From the NCBI GenBank assembly GCA_021768625.1, contig JAETUM010000026.1, positions 1-34,551 on the forward strand: a stretch of DNA of 34,551 bases, read 5' to 3'. Source of the DNA: Candidatus Stoquefichus sp. (GTDB lineage Bacteria; Bacillota_I; Bacilli_A; Erysipelotrichales; Coprobacillaceae). This document shows, one piece after another, positions 16,577 to 24,505 of the stretch. The position numbers were made by a program, and so were the translations under genes. Positions within the stretch are counted from its first letter, which is position 1, and every line of letters begins with the position of its first letter. The notes under the pieces were generated by a model. That model did no database searches. It was not told where the DNA came from and saw only the letters and a program-made list of their open reading frames with translations.

Positions 16577-17569
16577 ATGAGAATCCAATTAAATTTAGAT
16601 AGTTTGGCTGTTCTTTTATTTTGTGGAGATTTAATTGTAGATAATACAGCTCCACTTACTCAAGATGAATGGTTCGATGTTGAAAAGAAATTAAAAAGTT
16701 CTGCGAAAAAATCACCATCAAAATTATTTGGAATGAATAAAGATACTTTAATACAAATTTTAGGTATTGATGAATATATTGTGTATAAAATGATTGCAAG
16801 ATTATCAACACTCAATGATTTACTATTTGCTTTAGCAAATCTTGAAAATGAGGGTATTTGCATAACAACAAAGTATGAAGATAATTATCCTCAGGAGTTA
16901 TTAACATCTTTAAAAAAAAGAGCACCTTTGTTTTTATATTATGTAGGTGATTTAGCATTGATGAATAATATGGTTTCTATTGTTGGACCACAAACAATGG
17001 AAAAGAGGCTTCATTCTTTTACAAAAAATTTAGTGACAAAGATATATGATGAAGATCGTACTCTCGTTTCTAGTGGTTTAAAGGGAATAGATGCTTTTGC
17101 TTTAAAGTACCATTTACAATTAGGTGGGAAGGCTGTTTGTTTTGTAAGTGATCATTTATTTGATAAGAAAAAGACATATTCTAAATATATAAAGGATCAT
17201 AAAATGGTATTAGTCAGTGCTGTTGATCCATTTGCTTATTTTAATGTTACAAATTCTTTAGATAGAAATATTTATGTGTGTGGACTGAGTCAATTACAAT
17301 TTATTACAGCAACACATATTAATAGTGGTGGTGTTTGGTTTACAACAATTCAGAATCTTCATTATCATTGGACAAAACAGTTGGTATTAGATGATAATCG
17401 TTATAATGGAAATATTCGATTATTAGAAATGGGTGCTATAAAGGTTACATATGAAGATATCTTATCTTTATTGACTTTAGATCAAATTGTTGAAAAGAAT
17501 GAGATTGTGGAGGAGGAAGAAGAAATTATTATAGATCAAATGTCTATTTATGAATTTCTAGATGAATAA
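16577..17569 (+). CDS. divergent DprA/Smf-like protein
   Basis: DprA loads RecA on incoming single-stranded DNA in transformation. This 330-aa protein aligns by eye with DprA: YPQELL (104-109), APLFLYYVGD (116-125), the Rossmann start VSIVGP (133-138), VSSGLKGIDAFAL (164-176) and DRNIYVCGLS (229-238) in place of RNRIIAGLS. Key positions differ from canonical DprA: the GSR motif reads GPQ, the histidine of GID..AH is absent, and the SE(Y)PPG segment is missing. The C-terminal end is acidic (EEEEEII). The ATG at 16577 is preferred over GTG at 16568, which lies within the AGGTG site. It begins an operon with a rhomboid protease rather than the usual topA/xer neighbours. A ligand-binding role is as possible as DNA binding. 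Confidence 0.7.
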   Translation: MRIQLNLDSLAVLLFCGDLIVDNTAPLTQDEWFDVEKKLKSSAKKSPSKLFGMNKDTLIQILGIDEYIVYKMIARLSTLNDLLFALANLENEGICITTKYEDNYPQELLTSLKKRAPLFLYYVGDLALMNNMVSIVGPQTMEKRLHSFTKNLVTKIYDEDRTLVSSGLKGIDAFALKYHLQLGGKAVCFVSDHLFDKKKTYSKYIKDHKMVLVSAVDPFAYFNVTNSLDRNIYVCGLSQLQFITATHINSGGVWFTTIQNLHYHWTKQLVLDDNRYNGNIRLLEMGAIKVTYEDILSLLTLDQIVEKNEIVEEEEEIIIDQMSIYEFLDE

Positions 17570-18206
17570 AATGGAAGAGATTTTAGAGAAATATAAAAAG
17601 TGTCCTATTACAATAGGACTTATATTCATATGTATTGTTGTATATATTCTTTCTGTTTTTGTATATGGTCCTACAATGGATGCACAACAAGGACTTCGTT
17701 TTGGTGCATATAATCCATTATTTGTTTCTTGGTATCATGATTACTATCGATTATTAACTGCAAATTTTGTTCACTTTGGTTTATTACATATTGTTGTGAA
17801 TTGTTATTCTTTATATGGTTTAGGTATGTTTGTAGAATCTGTTTTAAAAACAAAAAAATATTTGATAGTTATTATTGTTTCAGCATTGACTACTTCTGGA
17901 TTACCATATTTATTATATTTGATAAATGGGTTTGAGGTTGATGTTGTGAGTGGGGGAATTAGTGGTGTTATTTTTGGTGTTATTGGTTCATTAGGAGCTC
18001 TAGCAATGGTTTATAAAGATGTGTTTTTATCTATCTTTAAACAGTTGACACCTAATTTGATTGCTATGTTGTTTATTTCATTTTTGGTTCCATCTATTTC
18101 TTTGTCTGGACATGTTTCTGGATTGATTGGTGGATTTGTTTCAACATATATTTTATTAAATAAAAAGTCTAAAAATAAAAGTCGATACAATGATTTATTA
18201 AATTAA
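17562..18206 (+). CDS. rhomboid-family intramembrane serine protease
   Basis: Rhomboids cleave transmembrane substrates inside the membrane. The 214-aa protein has six predicted helices starting at about residue 16. The HFGLLHIVVN segment carries H71, H76 and N80. The nucleophile is S134 in GGISGVIFG and the base H184 in SGHVSG. It is close to the minimal bacterial rhomboid core, without an extra soluble domain. The ATG at 17562 overlaps the dprA-like stop by 8 nt; a second in-frame ATG is at 17571. Neither has a good ribosome-binding site, so translation is probably coupled. Substrate unknown. Confidence 0.9.
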   Translation: MNKMEEILEKYKKCPITIGLIFICIVVYILSVFVYGPTMDAQQGLRFGAYNPLFVSWYHDYYRLLTANFVHFGLLHIVVNCYSLYGLGMFVESVLKTKKYLIVIIVSALTTSGLPYLLYLINGFEVDVVSGGISGVIFGVIGSLGALAMVYKDVFLSIFKQLTPNLIAMLFISFLVPSISLSGHVSGLIGGFVSTYILLNKKSKNKSRYNDLLN

Positions 18207-18222
18207 AGAAAGTGGTGGTATT

Positions 18223-18687
18223 ATGAAGGATAGTTGGAAAGAGTATAAAGAAAAAAGGGAAGCTAAAAATTATTTTAGACAAAATAATGATCAGTTTTTA
18301 TCTTCTGAACAATGGATAAAAACAATTCTTGCTTGTTTAGTGGGAGCATTACTTTTAGGAATAGTTCATGGGGCAGTGACAATGGGAATTGGAATTGATT
18401 TTTCAATTCTTTATATAGTTATAGGTTATGCTATTGCGAATATTGCAACATCTGTTTCTGGTGTATCATCACCTCAAGTAGCTATTGTCAGTGCAATAAT
18501 GACTTTTTTAACATTTTTGATTTCTAGATTAACAATAAGTGTGTATATTTATTCTGCTTTAGGTTTTTCATTGAAAATTATTATACAGCTTATTCCTATG
18601 GCTTTGACATCTATGTTTCAAAGTGGAATTTTAGATTTGATCTTTATTGTTGTAGGTGTTTTCGTAGCATATCAACAAGCACAATAA
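18223..18687 (+). CDS. uncharacterised four-helix membrane protein
   Basis: I do not recognise this 154-aa protein. It has a basic cytoplasmic N-terminus (about residues 1-30, rich in Lys and Glu) and four strongly hydrophobic segments at about 33-52, 60-80, 85-108 and 125-152. It has no visible catalytic motif or cysteine pair. AAAGTGGTGG precedes the ATG and it lies 16 bases after the rhomboid gene, so it is the third gene of that operon. It could be a partner or substrate of the rhomboid; this rests on position only. Confidence 0.75.
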   Translation: MKDSWKEYKEKREAKNYFRQNNDQFLSSEQWIKTILACLVGALLLGIVHGAVTMGIGIDFSILYIVIGYAIANIATSVSGVSSPQVAIVSAIMTFLTFLISRLTISVYIYSALGFSLKIIIQLIPMALTSMFQSGILDLIFIVVGVFVAYQQAQ

Positions 18688-18709
18688 AAAAACCCAATTG
18701 GGTTTTTTT
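18686..18709. terminator. bidirectional terminator, palindromic
   Basis: AAAAAAACCCAA followed by its exact complement TTGGGTTTTTTT. It serves the plus-strand membrane-protein gene and the minus-strand cotJC, whose stop codon touches it. Confidence 0.85.
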
Positions 18710-19289
18710 AACAATTTTGATTAAAATCTGGTTGGTAATATTTCTTGACATATTCTTCATACAACTCTTTAAATCTTTCATAATGAATAATTTCTCTTTG
18801 TCGTAAAAATGATAATGGACCTAATAAATCAGGATCATTAGTTAAATTCATGAGATGTTCATAAGTTGCTCGAGCTTTTTGTTCTGCAGCCATATCTTCG
18901 GCTATATCTGCAACTGGATCACCAGTCACAGCAAAGTATTGAACTGTAAAAGGAACACCATTAGAATCTACAGGATATAGTGACATTCCATGTTCAGTGT
19001 AATTTCCTTCTAGTCCAGCTTGTTTGATTTCATCTAAACTTGCACCCTTCGTAAGTTGGTATACCATAGTAGAAATCATCTCCATATGAGCAAGTTCTTC
19101 AGTTCCGATATCACTTAATAATGCTTTACCTTTATCATCTGGCATTGTATATCTTTGTGTTAAATATCGAAGAGAAGCACCTAATTCTCCATTTGCACCA
19201 CCAAACTGAGTAATAATAAATTTAGCCATTCTTAAATCTTTGTTTTTGATATGAATGGGATATTGCAATTTTTTGCTATATAACCACAT
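18708..19289 (-). CDS. cotJC: CotJC, manganese-catalase-like spore coat protein
   Basis: CotJC is a ferritin-like dimetal protein of the inner spore coat, related to manganese catalases. The 193-aa product has the expected length. It carries the dimetal ligand pattern: E35 (GELGASLRYL), E65 and H68 (TEELAHMEM), E136 (MAAEQKAR) and E166/H169 (REIIHYERF). E35 is at the same number as in the Lactobacillus enzyme. AAGGAGG lies 10 bases before the ATG. It is the downstream gene of a two-gene operon with the CotJA-CotJB fusion and is therefore expected to be made in the mother cell late in sporulation; no clear sigma-E or sigma-K promoter could be read. Confidence 0.95.
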   Translation of the reverse strand: MWLYSKKLQYPIHIKNKDLRMAKFIITQFGGANGELGASLRYLTQRYTMPDDKGKALLSDIGTEELAHMEMISTMVYQLTKGASLDEIKQAGLEGNYTEHGMSLYPVDSNGVPFTVQYFAVTGDPVADIAEDMAAEQKARATYEHLMNLTNDPDLLGPLSFLRQREIIHYERFKELYEEYVKKYYQPDFNQNC

Positions 19290-19304
19290 GTTTTACATTC
19301 CTCC

Positions 19305-19727
19305 TTATATTTGATATTCCCAAGGCCAAGGACCTTGAACCCATTCAAATGGGATTTGTGTTGAGCTATTTTGTACTGTTAACGGACCAAATTGTTTTTC
19401 GTAGACTTCAGTGGCTTCCTTGGCTTTAGAAGCATATTGTTGATAGAGTTCAATCATTTTTTTATTATCTGGATATATATCTAAATAAAGATTGATTTCA
19501 TGAGCTACAAAACTATAAATTTGAACCGCTAGTAAAGATTTTTCCCTTTGGCTCATTGATTGAATACAATAATTTGAAAATCCTTTATAAGTCATATATA
19601 AATCTTTAAAAAGATTTCCTAACATAAAAGCTTCATCTGGTTCAAATAACTTTGGATTTGTAGATTGATTTCTTTGAGATGTTAAGAAAGGATGAAAATA
19701 ATTTTGATTGTCTTGAAAAATATTCAT
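19305..19727 (-). CDS. cotJB: CotJA-CotJB fusion spore coat protein
   Basis: In Bacillus cotJA, cotJB and cotJC form an operon of coat proteins. This 140-aa product combines two of them. Residues about 26-50 (LFEPDEAFMLGNLFKDLY) resemble the CotJA core with its EA..GTL(W/F)..LY pattern. Residues about 60-140 match CotJB, with the helical EINLYLDIYPDN segment, YEKQFGPL and the signature end GPWPWEY. CotJB alone is about 85-90 aa. A strong AAGGAGG site lies 7 bases before the ATG. No separate cotJA exists nearby, which supports fusion. The CotJA part is short and its assignment is less sure than CotJB. Confidence 0.8.
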   Translation of the reverse strand: MNIFQDNQNYFHPFLTSQRNQSTNPKLFEPDEAFMLGNLFKDLYMTYKGFSNYCIQSMSQREKSLLAVQIYSFVAHEINLYLDIYPDNKKMIELYQQYASKAKEATEVYEKQFGPLTVQNSSTQIPFEWVQGPWPWEYQI

Positions 19728-19843
19728 AATTTAACCTCCTTCATCTTTATTTTATTCATTGATAGGAAATTGGTGTATATATCTGTTTATTTTCAGTTCA
19801 TATTTAGATATTATAATTAATGAATGTAAAGGAGAGGTGAGTT

Positions 19844-20269
19844 ATGAAAGTTATTGTTGTATATACAAGTCGTTGCAAGGAAACAAAGCTTCTTGCAGAA
19901 GATATGGCAAGATATGCAAGAACAAGTGCGAGACCTCTTAGTGATTTTGATTTTAATGAAAATATAGATTTATTAGTTATTGGTTTTGAAGAAGATATTT
20001 GTAGAAAAAGTAAAGAACTTGAAGATTTTATTCATCAATTATCTAGAGCACACATTAAGAATTTAGCTCTATTTAATATGTTTTGTTTTAGCAATAAAAA
20101 AATGGAAAAAGTTATTGATTTGTGTCAAAAACAAGATTTACCTTTAATGAGAGAAACGTATTCATGTAAAAAAGGAATAAGATCTAAGCCATGTTTAAAT
20201 GATGATATTATATCTGGTGGTAGGGTTTATATAGAAGATATGGTTAATATTTGTAGACATTATTATTAG
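19844..20269 (+). CDS. flavodoxin-like protein
   Basis: The 141-aa protein begins with a beta strand and a phosphate-loop-like segment (VIVVYTSRCKETKLLAEDMA, residues 3-22) typical of the flavodoxin fold, followed by LLVIGFEED. The loop has C11 and lacks the usual TGNT spacing, so FMN binding is not certain. Seven cysteines, including one in the loop, suggest redox or metal sensitivity. AAAGGAGAGGTGA precedes the ATG, and a TATAAT (19812-19817) without a good -35 lies upstream. It is divergent from the cotJ operon and has its own terminator. Alternatives are a flavodoxin relative without cofactor. Confidence 0.65.
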   Translation: MKVIVVYTSRCKETKLLAEDMARYARTSARPLSDFDFNENIDLLVIGFEEDICRKSKELEDFIHQLSRAHIKNLALFNMFCFSNKKMEKVIDLCQKQDLPLMRETYSCKKGIRSKPCLNDDIISGGRVYIEDMVNICRHYY

Positions 20270-20287
20270 TTTTATAGATTGCAAGTT

Positions 20288-20313
20288 AAAAGAAACTTTG
20301 GGTTTCTTTTTTT
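20288..20313 (+). terminator. terminator of the flavodoxin-like gene
   Basis: AAAAGAAAC (20288-20296), a 5-nt loop and GTTTCTTTT (20302-20310), continuing into T. Confidence 0.8.
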
Positions 20314-20342
20314 GATTTTAAAGATAAAATCATAGATTTTTC

Positions 20343-20370
20343 TTTTCAAATAATAAGATAATGTTATAAT
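20343..20370 (+). promoter_or_regulatory. promoter of metY
   Basis: TTTTCA (20343-20348), 16-bp spacer and TATAAT (20365-20370). The transcript leader is only about 20 nt, so no SAM or T-box riboswitch can be present. Confidence 0.6.
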
Positions 20371-20394
20371 ATATAGCAAAAGGGGGAAATCGTT

Positions 20395-21669
20395 ATGTCA
20401 AAAATAGATACAATGGCTATTCATGAAGGATGGAAGCCAAAAAAGGGTGAACCAAGAGAGGTCCCTATTTATCAAAGCACAACTTTTAAATATGATACAA
20501 GTGAAGAAATGGGAAGGCTTTTTGATTTAGAAGATTCTGGATATTTCTATACACGTTTACAAAATCCAACAAATGATGCTGTTGCTGCAAAAATTGCTGC
20601 AATGGAAGGTGGAGTTGCAGGAATGTTGACTTCTTCAGGTCAAGCTGCTAATTTTTTTGCGGTTTTTAATATTTGTGAAGCAGGAGATCATTTTATTGCT
20701 TCTTCAGCCATTTATGGTGGAACATACAATTTATTTGGTGTTACAATGAAGAAAATGGGTATTGAATGTACTTTTGTTGATCCTAATATTAGTGAAGAAG
20801 ATTTACAAAAAGAATTTAAACCAAATACTAAATGTATCTTTGGAGAAACAATAACAAATCCAACAGTTACAATATTTGATATTGAAAAATTTGCTAAAGT
20901 TGCTCATGCAAATGGTGTGCCACTTATTATTGATAATACATTTGCGACACCAGTTAATTGTCAACCAATCAAATGGGGATGTGATATTGTCACACATTCA
21001 ACAACAAAATATATGGATGGACATGGAGTTGCTGTTGGTGGAGCTATTGTTGATAGTGGAAACTTTGACTGGCTTGCTCACAAAGAAAAATTTCCAGGTT
21101 TAACAACTCCTGATGATTCATATCATGGTATTACTTATGCTGAAAAATTTGGTAAATTGGCTTATATTACAAAAGCAACTGCACAACTTATGAGAGATTT
21201 AGGTTCAATTCAAGCACCTCAAAATGCTTTCTATTTAAGTTTAGGTTTAGAATCACTTGCTGTAAGAATGAAAAAACATTGTGAGAATGCTTTGGCTGTT
21301 GCTAAATATTTGGAATCAAATGATAAAGTTGCGTGGGTAAGATATGCAGATTTAGAAAATGATGCTTATTATGATTTAGCTAAGAAATATTGTCCAAATG
21401 GAACATGTGGTGTTTTAGCGTTTGGATTAAAGGGTGATAGAGAAACAGCAGAGACTTTTATGGATAGTTTAAAATTAGCTTCTATTGTAACTCATGTTGC
21501 AGATGCTAAAACATGCTTATTACATCCAGCTAGTCATACGCATAGACAATTATCTGACGAACAATTAAAAGAAGCAGGTATAGATGGTGATTTAATTCGT
21601 TTTTCAGTAGGTATTGAAGATGCAGATGATATTATTGATGATTTAAAACAAGCATTTGCTCAAATATAA
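20395..21669 (+). CDS. metY: O-acetylhomoserine sulfhydrylase MetY
   Basis: MetY condenses O-acetylhomoserine with sulfide to homocysteine (or with methanethiol to methionine), using pyridoxal phosphate. The 424-aa length and the start (MAIHEGWKPKKGEPREVPIY) fit the MetY branch of the Cys/Met-metabolism enzyme family rather than MetB. The PLP lysine is K205 in HSTTKYMDGHG. Other family motifs include YFYTRLQNPT, the SSGQAA cofactor loop, and the C-terminal HPASHTHRQLSDEQLKEAGI. AGGGGGAAA precedes the ATG. It is monocistronic; metA or transporter genes are not adjacent. Confidence 0.95.
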   Translation: MSKIDTMAIHEGWKPKKGEPREVPIYQSTTFKYDTSEEMGRLFDLEDSGYFYTRLQNPTNDAVAAKIAAMEGGVAGMLTSSGQAANFFAVFNICEAGDHFIASSAIYGGTYNLFGVTMKKMGIECTFVDPNISEEDLQKEFKPNTKCIFGETITNPTVTIFDIEKFAKVAHANGVPLIIDNTFATPVNCQPIKWGCDIVTHSTTKYMDGHGVAVGGAIVDSGNFDWLAHKEKFPGLTTPDDSYHGITYAEKFGKLAYITKATAQLMRDLGSIQAPQNAFYLSLGLESLAVRMKKHCENALAVAKYLESNDKVAWVRYADLENDAYYDLAKKYCPNGTCGVLAFGLKGDRETAETFMDSLKLASIVTHVADAKTCLLHPASHTHRQLSDEQLKEAGIDGDLIRFSVGIEDADDIIDDLKQAFAQI

Positions 21670-21694
21670 AACCAGACATTTGTCTGGTTTTTTT
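21669..21694. terminator. terminator between metY and def
   Basis: AAACCAGAC, ATTT loop, GTCTGGTTT and a T tract on the plus strand; weaker T tract on the minus strand. It lies between convergent metY and def. Confidence 0.85.
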
Positions 21695-21701
21695 ATGTAT
21701 T

Positions 21702-22271
21702 TTATTCAATAACCATTGCATTTGGAATAGGAGCTTTTGGGAATTCTTTGTTAATATGATCATAAAAAAGAATACCATCAAAGTGATCTAATTCATGTTG
21801 TAAGCACATAGATAGAAACCCTCTTGCCACAATTGTTACATCAGAATGTGTCAAAACGTCATAGCCTTTAACAGTTACTTTAGCGTGTCTAGGGACTATT
21901 CCTTCTTTTTCTTCATTAACACTTAAGCATCCTTCACCATCTTTGAGATATGCTTTCTTTTCTGTATAAGAAATAATTTTTGGATTAACCAAAGCATAAT
22001 CATCAGCTTTTTTTATATTTCCTTCATCATCAAAATCTAAGACATGAATAGCACACATTCTTTTTAAAACACCAAGTTGAACAGCTGCTATACCAACAGC
22101 AGGTCTTAAATCATACTTCTTTGAAATTTCTTCGTCTTGAGAATTGACTAAAAATTCATGCATATCTAATAATAATTGTTCATCTTCTTTAGATAGAGGC
22201 ATATCAACAGGTTGAGAAATCTCTCTTATTCTTTGATCGTGATCATCTATAATATCTTTCATTAATAACAT
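21702..22271 (-). CDS. def: peptide deformylase
   Basis: Peptide deformylase removes the formyl group from nascent proteins; it is a metal (usually iron) hydrolase. The 189-aa protein is of the Gram-positive type 2 class, with the long insertion after GIAAVQLGV (60-68). The three family motifs are present: GIAAVQLG, EGCLSV with metal ligand C115, and QHELDH with ligands H159 and H163 and catalytic E160. GAGGTG lies 7 bases before the ATG. The gene stands alone rather than with fmt. A second paralogue may exist elsewhere. Confidence 0.95.
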   Translation of the reverse strand: MLLMKDIIDDHDQRIREISQPVDMPLSKEDEQLLLDMHEFLVNSQDEEISKKYDLRPAVGIAAVQLGVLKRMCAIHVLDFDDEGNIKKADDYALVNPKIISYTEKKAYLKDGEGCLSVNEEKEGIVPRHAKVTVKGYDVLTHSDVTIVARGFLSMCLQHELDHFDGILFYDHINKEFPKAPIPNAMVIE

Positions 22272-22306
22272 CAGTTTTCACCTCGCCCAATATTATATCA
22301 TAAAAT

Positions 22307-22338
22307 AAAAAATATGCTAGATTTCTAGCATATTTTTT
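22307..22338 (-). terminator. terminator of the Cys-rich protein gene
   Basis: A 14-bp stem (22307-22320 with 22325-22338) around a 4-nt loop, giving a T tract on the minus strand. It separates the tiny protein gene from def, so def needs its own promoter in the 40 bases that follow. Confidence 0.85.
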
Positions 22339-22343
22339 AGGCA

Positions 22344-22568
22344 TTAGCAAATTTTAGTGCACCCACAGATGATGAGTAATAAGAAGACAACTAAGACAAT
22401 AGCAAACCAAGTGCATCCATTACCCATTCCAAAGTTTCCACCACATCCGCTTGTTAATTGGAATGATTGACATCCACAACCACATCCACCACATCCAAAT
22501 GGATTAAATCCAAATGTAGGCATGTAGTTATTGCATCCACATCCACCATAATTGTAGCAAGAGTTCAT
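22344..22568 (-). CDS. Cys/Gly-rich tiny membrane protein, YjcZ-like
   Basis: The 74-aa product has 12 cysteines and many glycines in residues 1-52, often as GCG or CGC, followed by one hydrophobic helix (about 54-69, WFAIVLVVFLLLIICG) and a short TKIC end. The helix resembles the tiny Bacillus YjcZ-type sporulation/membrane peptides (FALIVVLFILLIIV pattern). The cysteine-rich N-terminus is not typical of that family and could be cross-linked in the spore coat or bind metal. AAAGGAGGG lies 6 bases before the ATG. Strong signals and its own terminator indicate a real gene. Function unknown. Confidence 0.75.
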   Translation of the reverse strand: MNSCYNYGGCGCNNYMPTFGFNPFGCGGCGCGCQSFQLTSGCGGNFGMGNGCTWFAIVLVVFLLLIICGCTKIC

Positions 22569-22690
22569 TGTTTTTCCCTCCTTTCACTTTAATCTATTCT
22601 CGTTTTACAAAAATGCTAGTGTTTCTACCTAGTTCGTATTTCATTTTTTACTTATTTCATGTATAATGTATAAGATAAGGAGTGATAAGA

Positions 22691-22951
22691 ATGTATGATT
22701 ATCCATTAGACTTTGATTGGACGACAGATGAAATTATTGATGTTATGTCTTTATATAATGCAGTTGAACAAGCATATGAAGGTGGGATTTCAAAAGAAGA
22801 ATTTATGAAATCTTATTATCGTTTTATAGAAATTGTTGATTCTAAAAGTGAACAAAAGAAATTAGATCAAGCTTTTGAAAAAGTTTCACATTATTCTATT
22901 TATAAAGTTTTTCAGAAAGCCCAAGATCATGATTGGATTGAAATGAAATGA
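22691..22951 (+). CDS. UPF0223 family protein (YktA-like)
   Basis: The 86-aa protein matches the UPF0223 family: YPLDFDWTTDEI start, VEQAYEGGISKEEF in the middle, and SYYRFIEIVDSKSEQKKLDQAFEK toward the C-terminus. Its function is unknown; it is small, soluble and helical. The ATG at 22691 is chosen because AAGGAG (22677-22682) is 8 bases upstream; a GTG at 22682 lies in that site. A TATAAT at 22662-22667 may be the -10 box of the operon. The stop overlaps the ftsW start by 4 nt. Confidence 0.9.
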   Translation: MYDYPLDFDWTTDEIIDVMSLYNAVEQAYEGGISKEEFMKSYYRFIEIVDSKSEQKKLDQAFEKVSHYSIYKVFQKAQDHDWIEMK

Positions 22952-24162
22952 TTAATCTATTAAAAAGAATATTTAGAAGAAAAGGCGTTGACAAAACAAT
23001 TTATGCTTGTGTTGTTATTTTGACGATATATGGAATTGTTATGATAGGAAGTGCTTCTGTTGGGCAAACAGCAACTGAAGGTGCTGCATATGCAACTATT
23101 AATATGATTAAGCAAGCAGTATATGTTTTAACTGGTTTTGGATTTATGATTTTTTTAACACGTTGTTTTAAAAAGGGATGGATTCATGGGACATCAACAT
23201 GGATTATATATGGTATAGGTTTAGCTTTCATGATATTATGTTTAGCATTTAAGGATGTCAAAGGATCACATGCATGGATTAGATTTGGAAGTTTGTTTAC
23301 TTTACAACCTGCTGAATTTATGAAAATTATTATGATTTTATTTTTGTCATATCATTTTGGAGAGTTAGAAGAATTATGTGAGATACCTAAAAACTTATCA
23401 AGTAAATATAAAGAAAAGCTCCAAAAAAAGAAATTTATTTATTGTATTGTGAGACCTATATTAGCTATTATTTGTGTCTTTCTTGTTGGTGGATTTATTC
23501 AAAAAGATTTAGGGAGTGCATTAATTTTAGCTTTCTTGTGTATGATGATGTTTTTTATTACTCCACGTCCTTATTATAAAAAATTTAAAAAATTGGCTTT
23601 AATAATATTGGTTATAGGTGCTGTTGTTGTGATATTTAGTGCTACAGTTATTTTAAAGCCACATCAATTAGGTAGAATATACACATGGTTAAATCCTCTT
23701 AATGATCCAATTAATAGTGGATGGCAATTAGTTAATGCTTTAATTGCATTTAGTTCTGGAGGATTGTTAGGAAGAGGATTTGGAGCATCTCGTCAGAAAT
23801 ATGGATATATTCCTGAATCTCACAATGACTTTATTGTTGCTATTATATATGAAGAATTAGGTATGGTAGGTTTTTTAGTATTTTTAATTCCTTATTGTAT
23901 TATCATTTATAAAATGTTTTATTATGCATTAAGAATTAAAGATACAAAAAGTAAACTTATTTTATACGGTGTAGGAATATATTTCTTTACACATTTAATT
24001 ATTAATGTTGGCGGAGTGTCTGGTTTGATTCCAATGACTGGTGTTCCTTTGTTGTTGATTTCTTCTGGTGGGTCATCAACTTGGGCTGCAATGATTGCGA
24101 TTGGGATTGCACAGTCTATTATTTCAAGATATAATCGTGATAGTTTAAAAGAACAAATTTAA
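22948..24162 (+). CDS. ftsW: FtsW/RodA/SpoVE-family peptidoglycan polymerase
   Basis: SEDS proteins polymerise glycan strands from lipid II with a partner class B PBP. The 404-aa protein has about ten membrane helices. The large loop motif ESHNDFIVAIIYEE contains the catalytic aspartate region, and NVGGVSGLIPMTGVPLLLIS with SSGGSS (about 352-377) is the family signature. FtsW (division) is favoured over RodA or SpoVE because, as in Bacillus, it is followed by ylbD-ylbE-ylbF-rsmD-coaD. ATG overlaps the UPF0223 stop (ATGA), implying coupling. Confidence 0.9.
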   Translation: MINLLKRIFRRKGVDKTIYACVVILTIYGIVMIGSASVGQTATEGAAYATINMIKQAVYVLTGFGFMIFLTRCFKKGWIHGTSTWIIYGIGLAFMILCLAFKDVKGSHAWIRFGSLFTLQPAEFMKIIMILFLSYHFGELEELCEIPKNLSSKYKEKLQKKKFIYCIVRPILAIICVFLVGGFIQKDLGSALILAFLCMMMFFITPRPYYKKFKKLALIILVIGAVVVIFSATVILKPHQLGRIYTWLNPLNDPINSGWQLVNALIAFSSGGLLGRGFGASRQKYGYIPESHNDFIVAIIYEELGMVGFLVFLIPYCIIIYKMFYYALRIKDTKSKLILYGVGIYFFTHLIINVGGVSGLIPMTGVPLLLISSGGSSTWAAMIAIGIAQSIISRYNRDSLKEQI

Positions 24163-24193
24163 AATTTGGGCATATTCTAATATGGGTGAGAAT

Positions 24194-24505
24194 ATGGAAA
24201 TTGAGAATTTTAAAGCGTTTGTAAGAACAATACCGTCTATAAAAGAAGAAGTTGTTAAAGGACGTTATACATGGCAACAACTTTATGAATTTTATGTTTT
24301 ATATGGTGAAGATGACAAGATGTGGGAACCATATAGAAAGAACACAGTTGACTTAAGTGGTATATTGGATATTGTTAAAAATGTTGATTTAGATGCATTG
24401 TCGAGAAGTTTTGAAGGAATACAAAAAATTCTTGATTTAATGAGTGGTTTTGTTGGAAAGGAACAATCTTCACAACAACAACAAAAACAGTGGTATGATG
24501 ATTGA
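24194..24505 (+). CDS. ylbD: YlbD-like spore coat protein
   Basis: YlbD is a putative spore coat protein of unknown mechanism. The 103-aa product has the family's start (FKAFVRTIPSIKEEVVKGRYTWQQLYE) and GEDDKMWEPY segment. It ends in a glutamine-rich, low-complexity tail (SSQQQQKQWYDD) that overlaps the start of ylbE. The ATG at 24194, with GGGTGAG just upstream, is preferred over the ATG at 24182, which has no ribosome-binding site. Its place after ftsW and before ylbE matches Bacillus order. Confidence 0.85.
   Translation: MEIENFKAFVRTIPSIKEEVVKGRYTWQQLYEFYVLYGEDDKMWEPYRKNTVDLSGILDIVKNVDLDALSRSFEGIQKILDLMSGFVGKEQSSQQQQKQWYDD

Noticed and set aside
19728-19843. Sigma-E promoter for the cotJ operon
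   Set aside because: Expected for this operon, but no -35/-10 pair with correct spacing could be found on the minus strand by eye.
20314-20394. SAM or T-box riboswitch before metY
   Set aside because: The promoter lies directly before the gene and the leader is only about 20 nt.
20803-21103. Frames on both strands inside metY
   Set aside because: Shadows of metY: repetitive composition and no translation signals.
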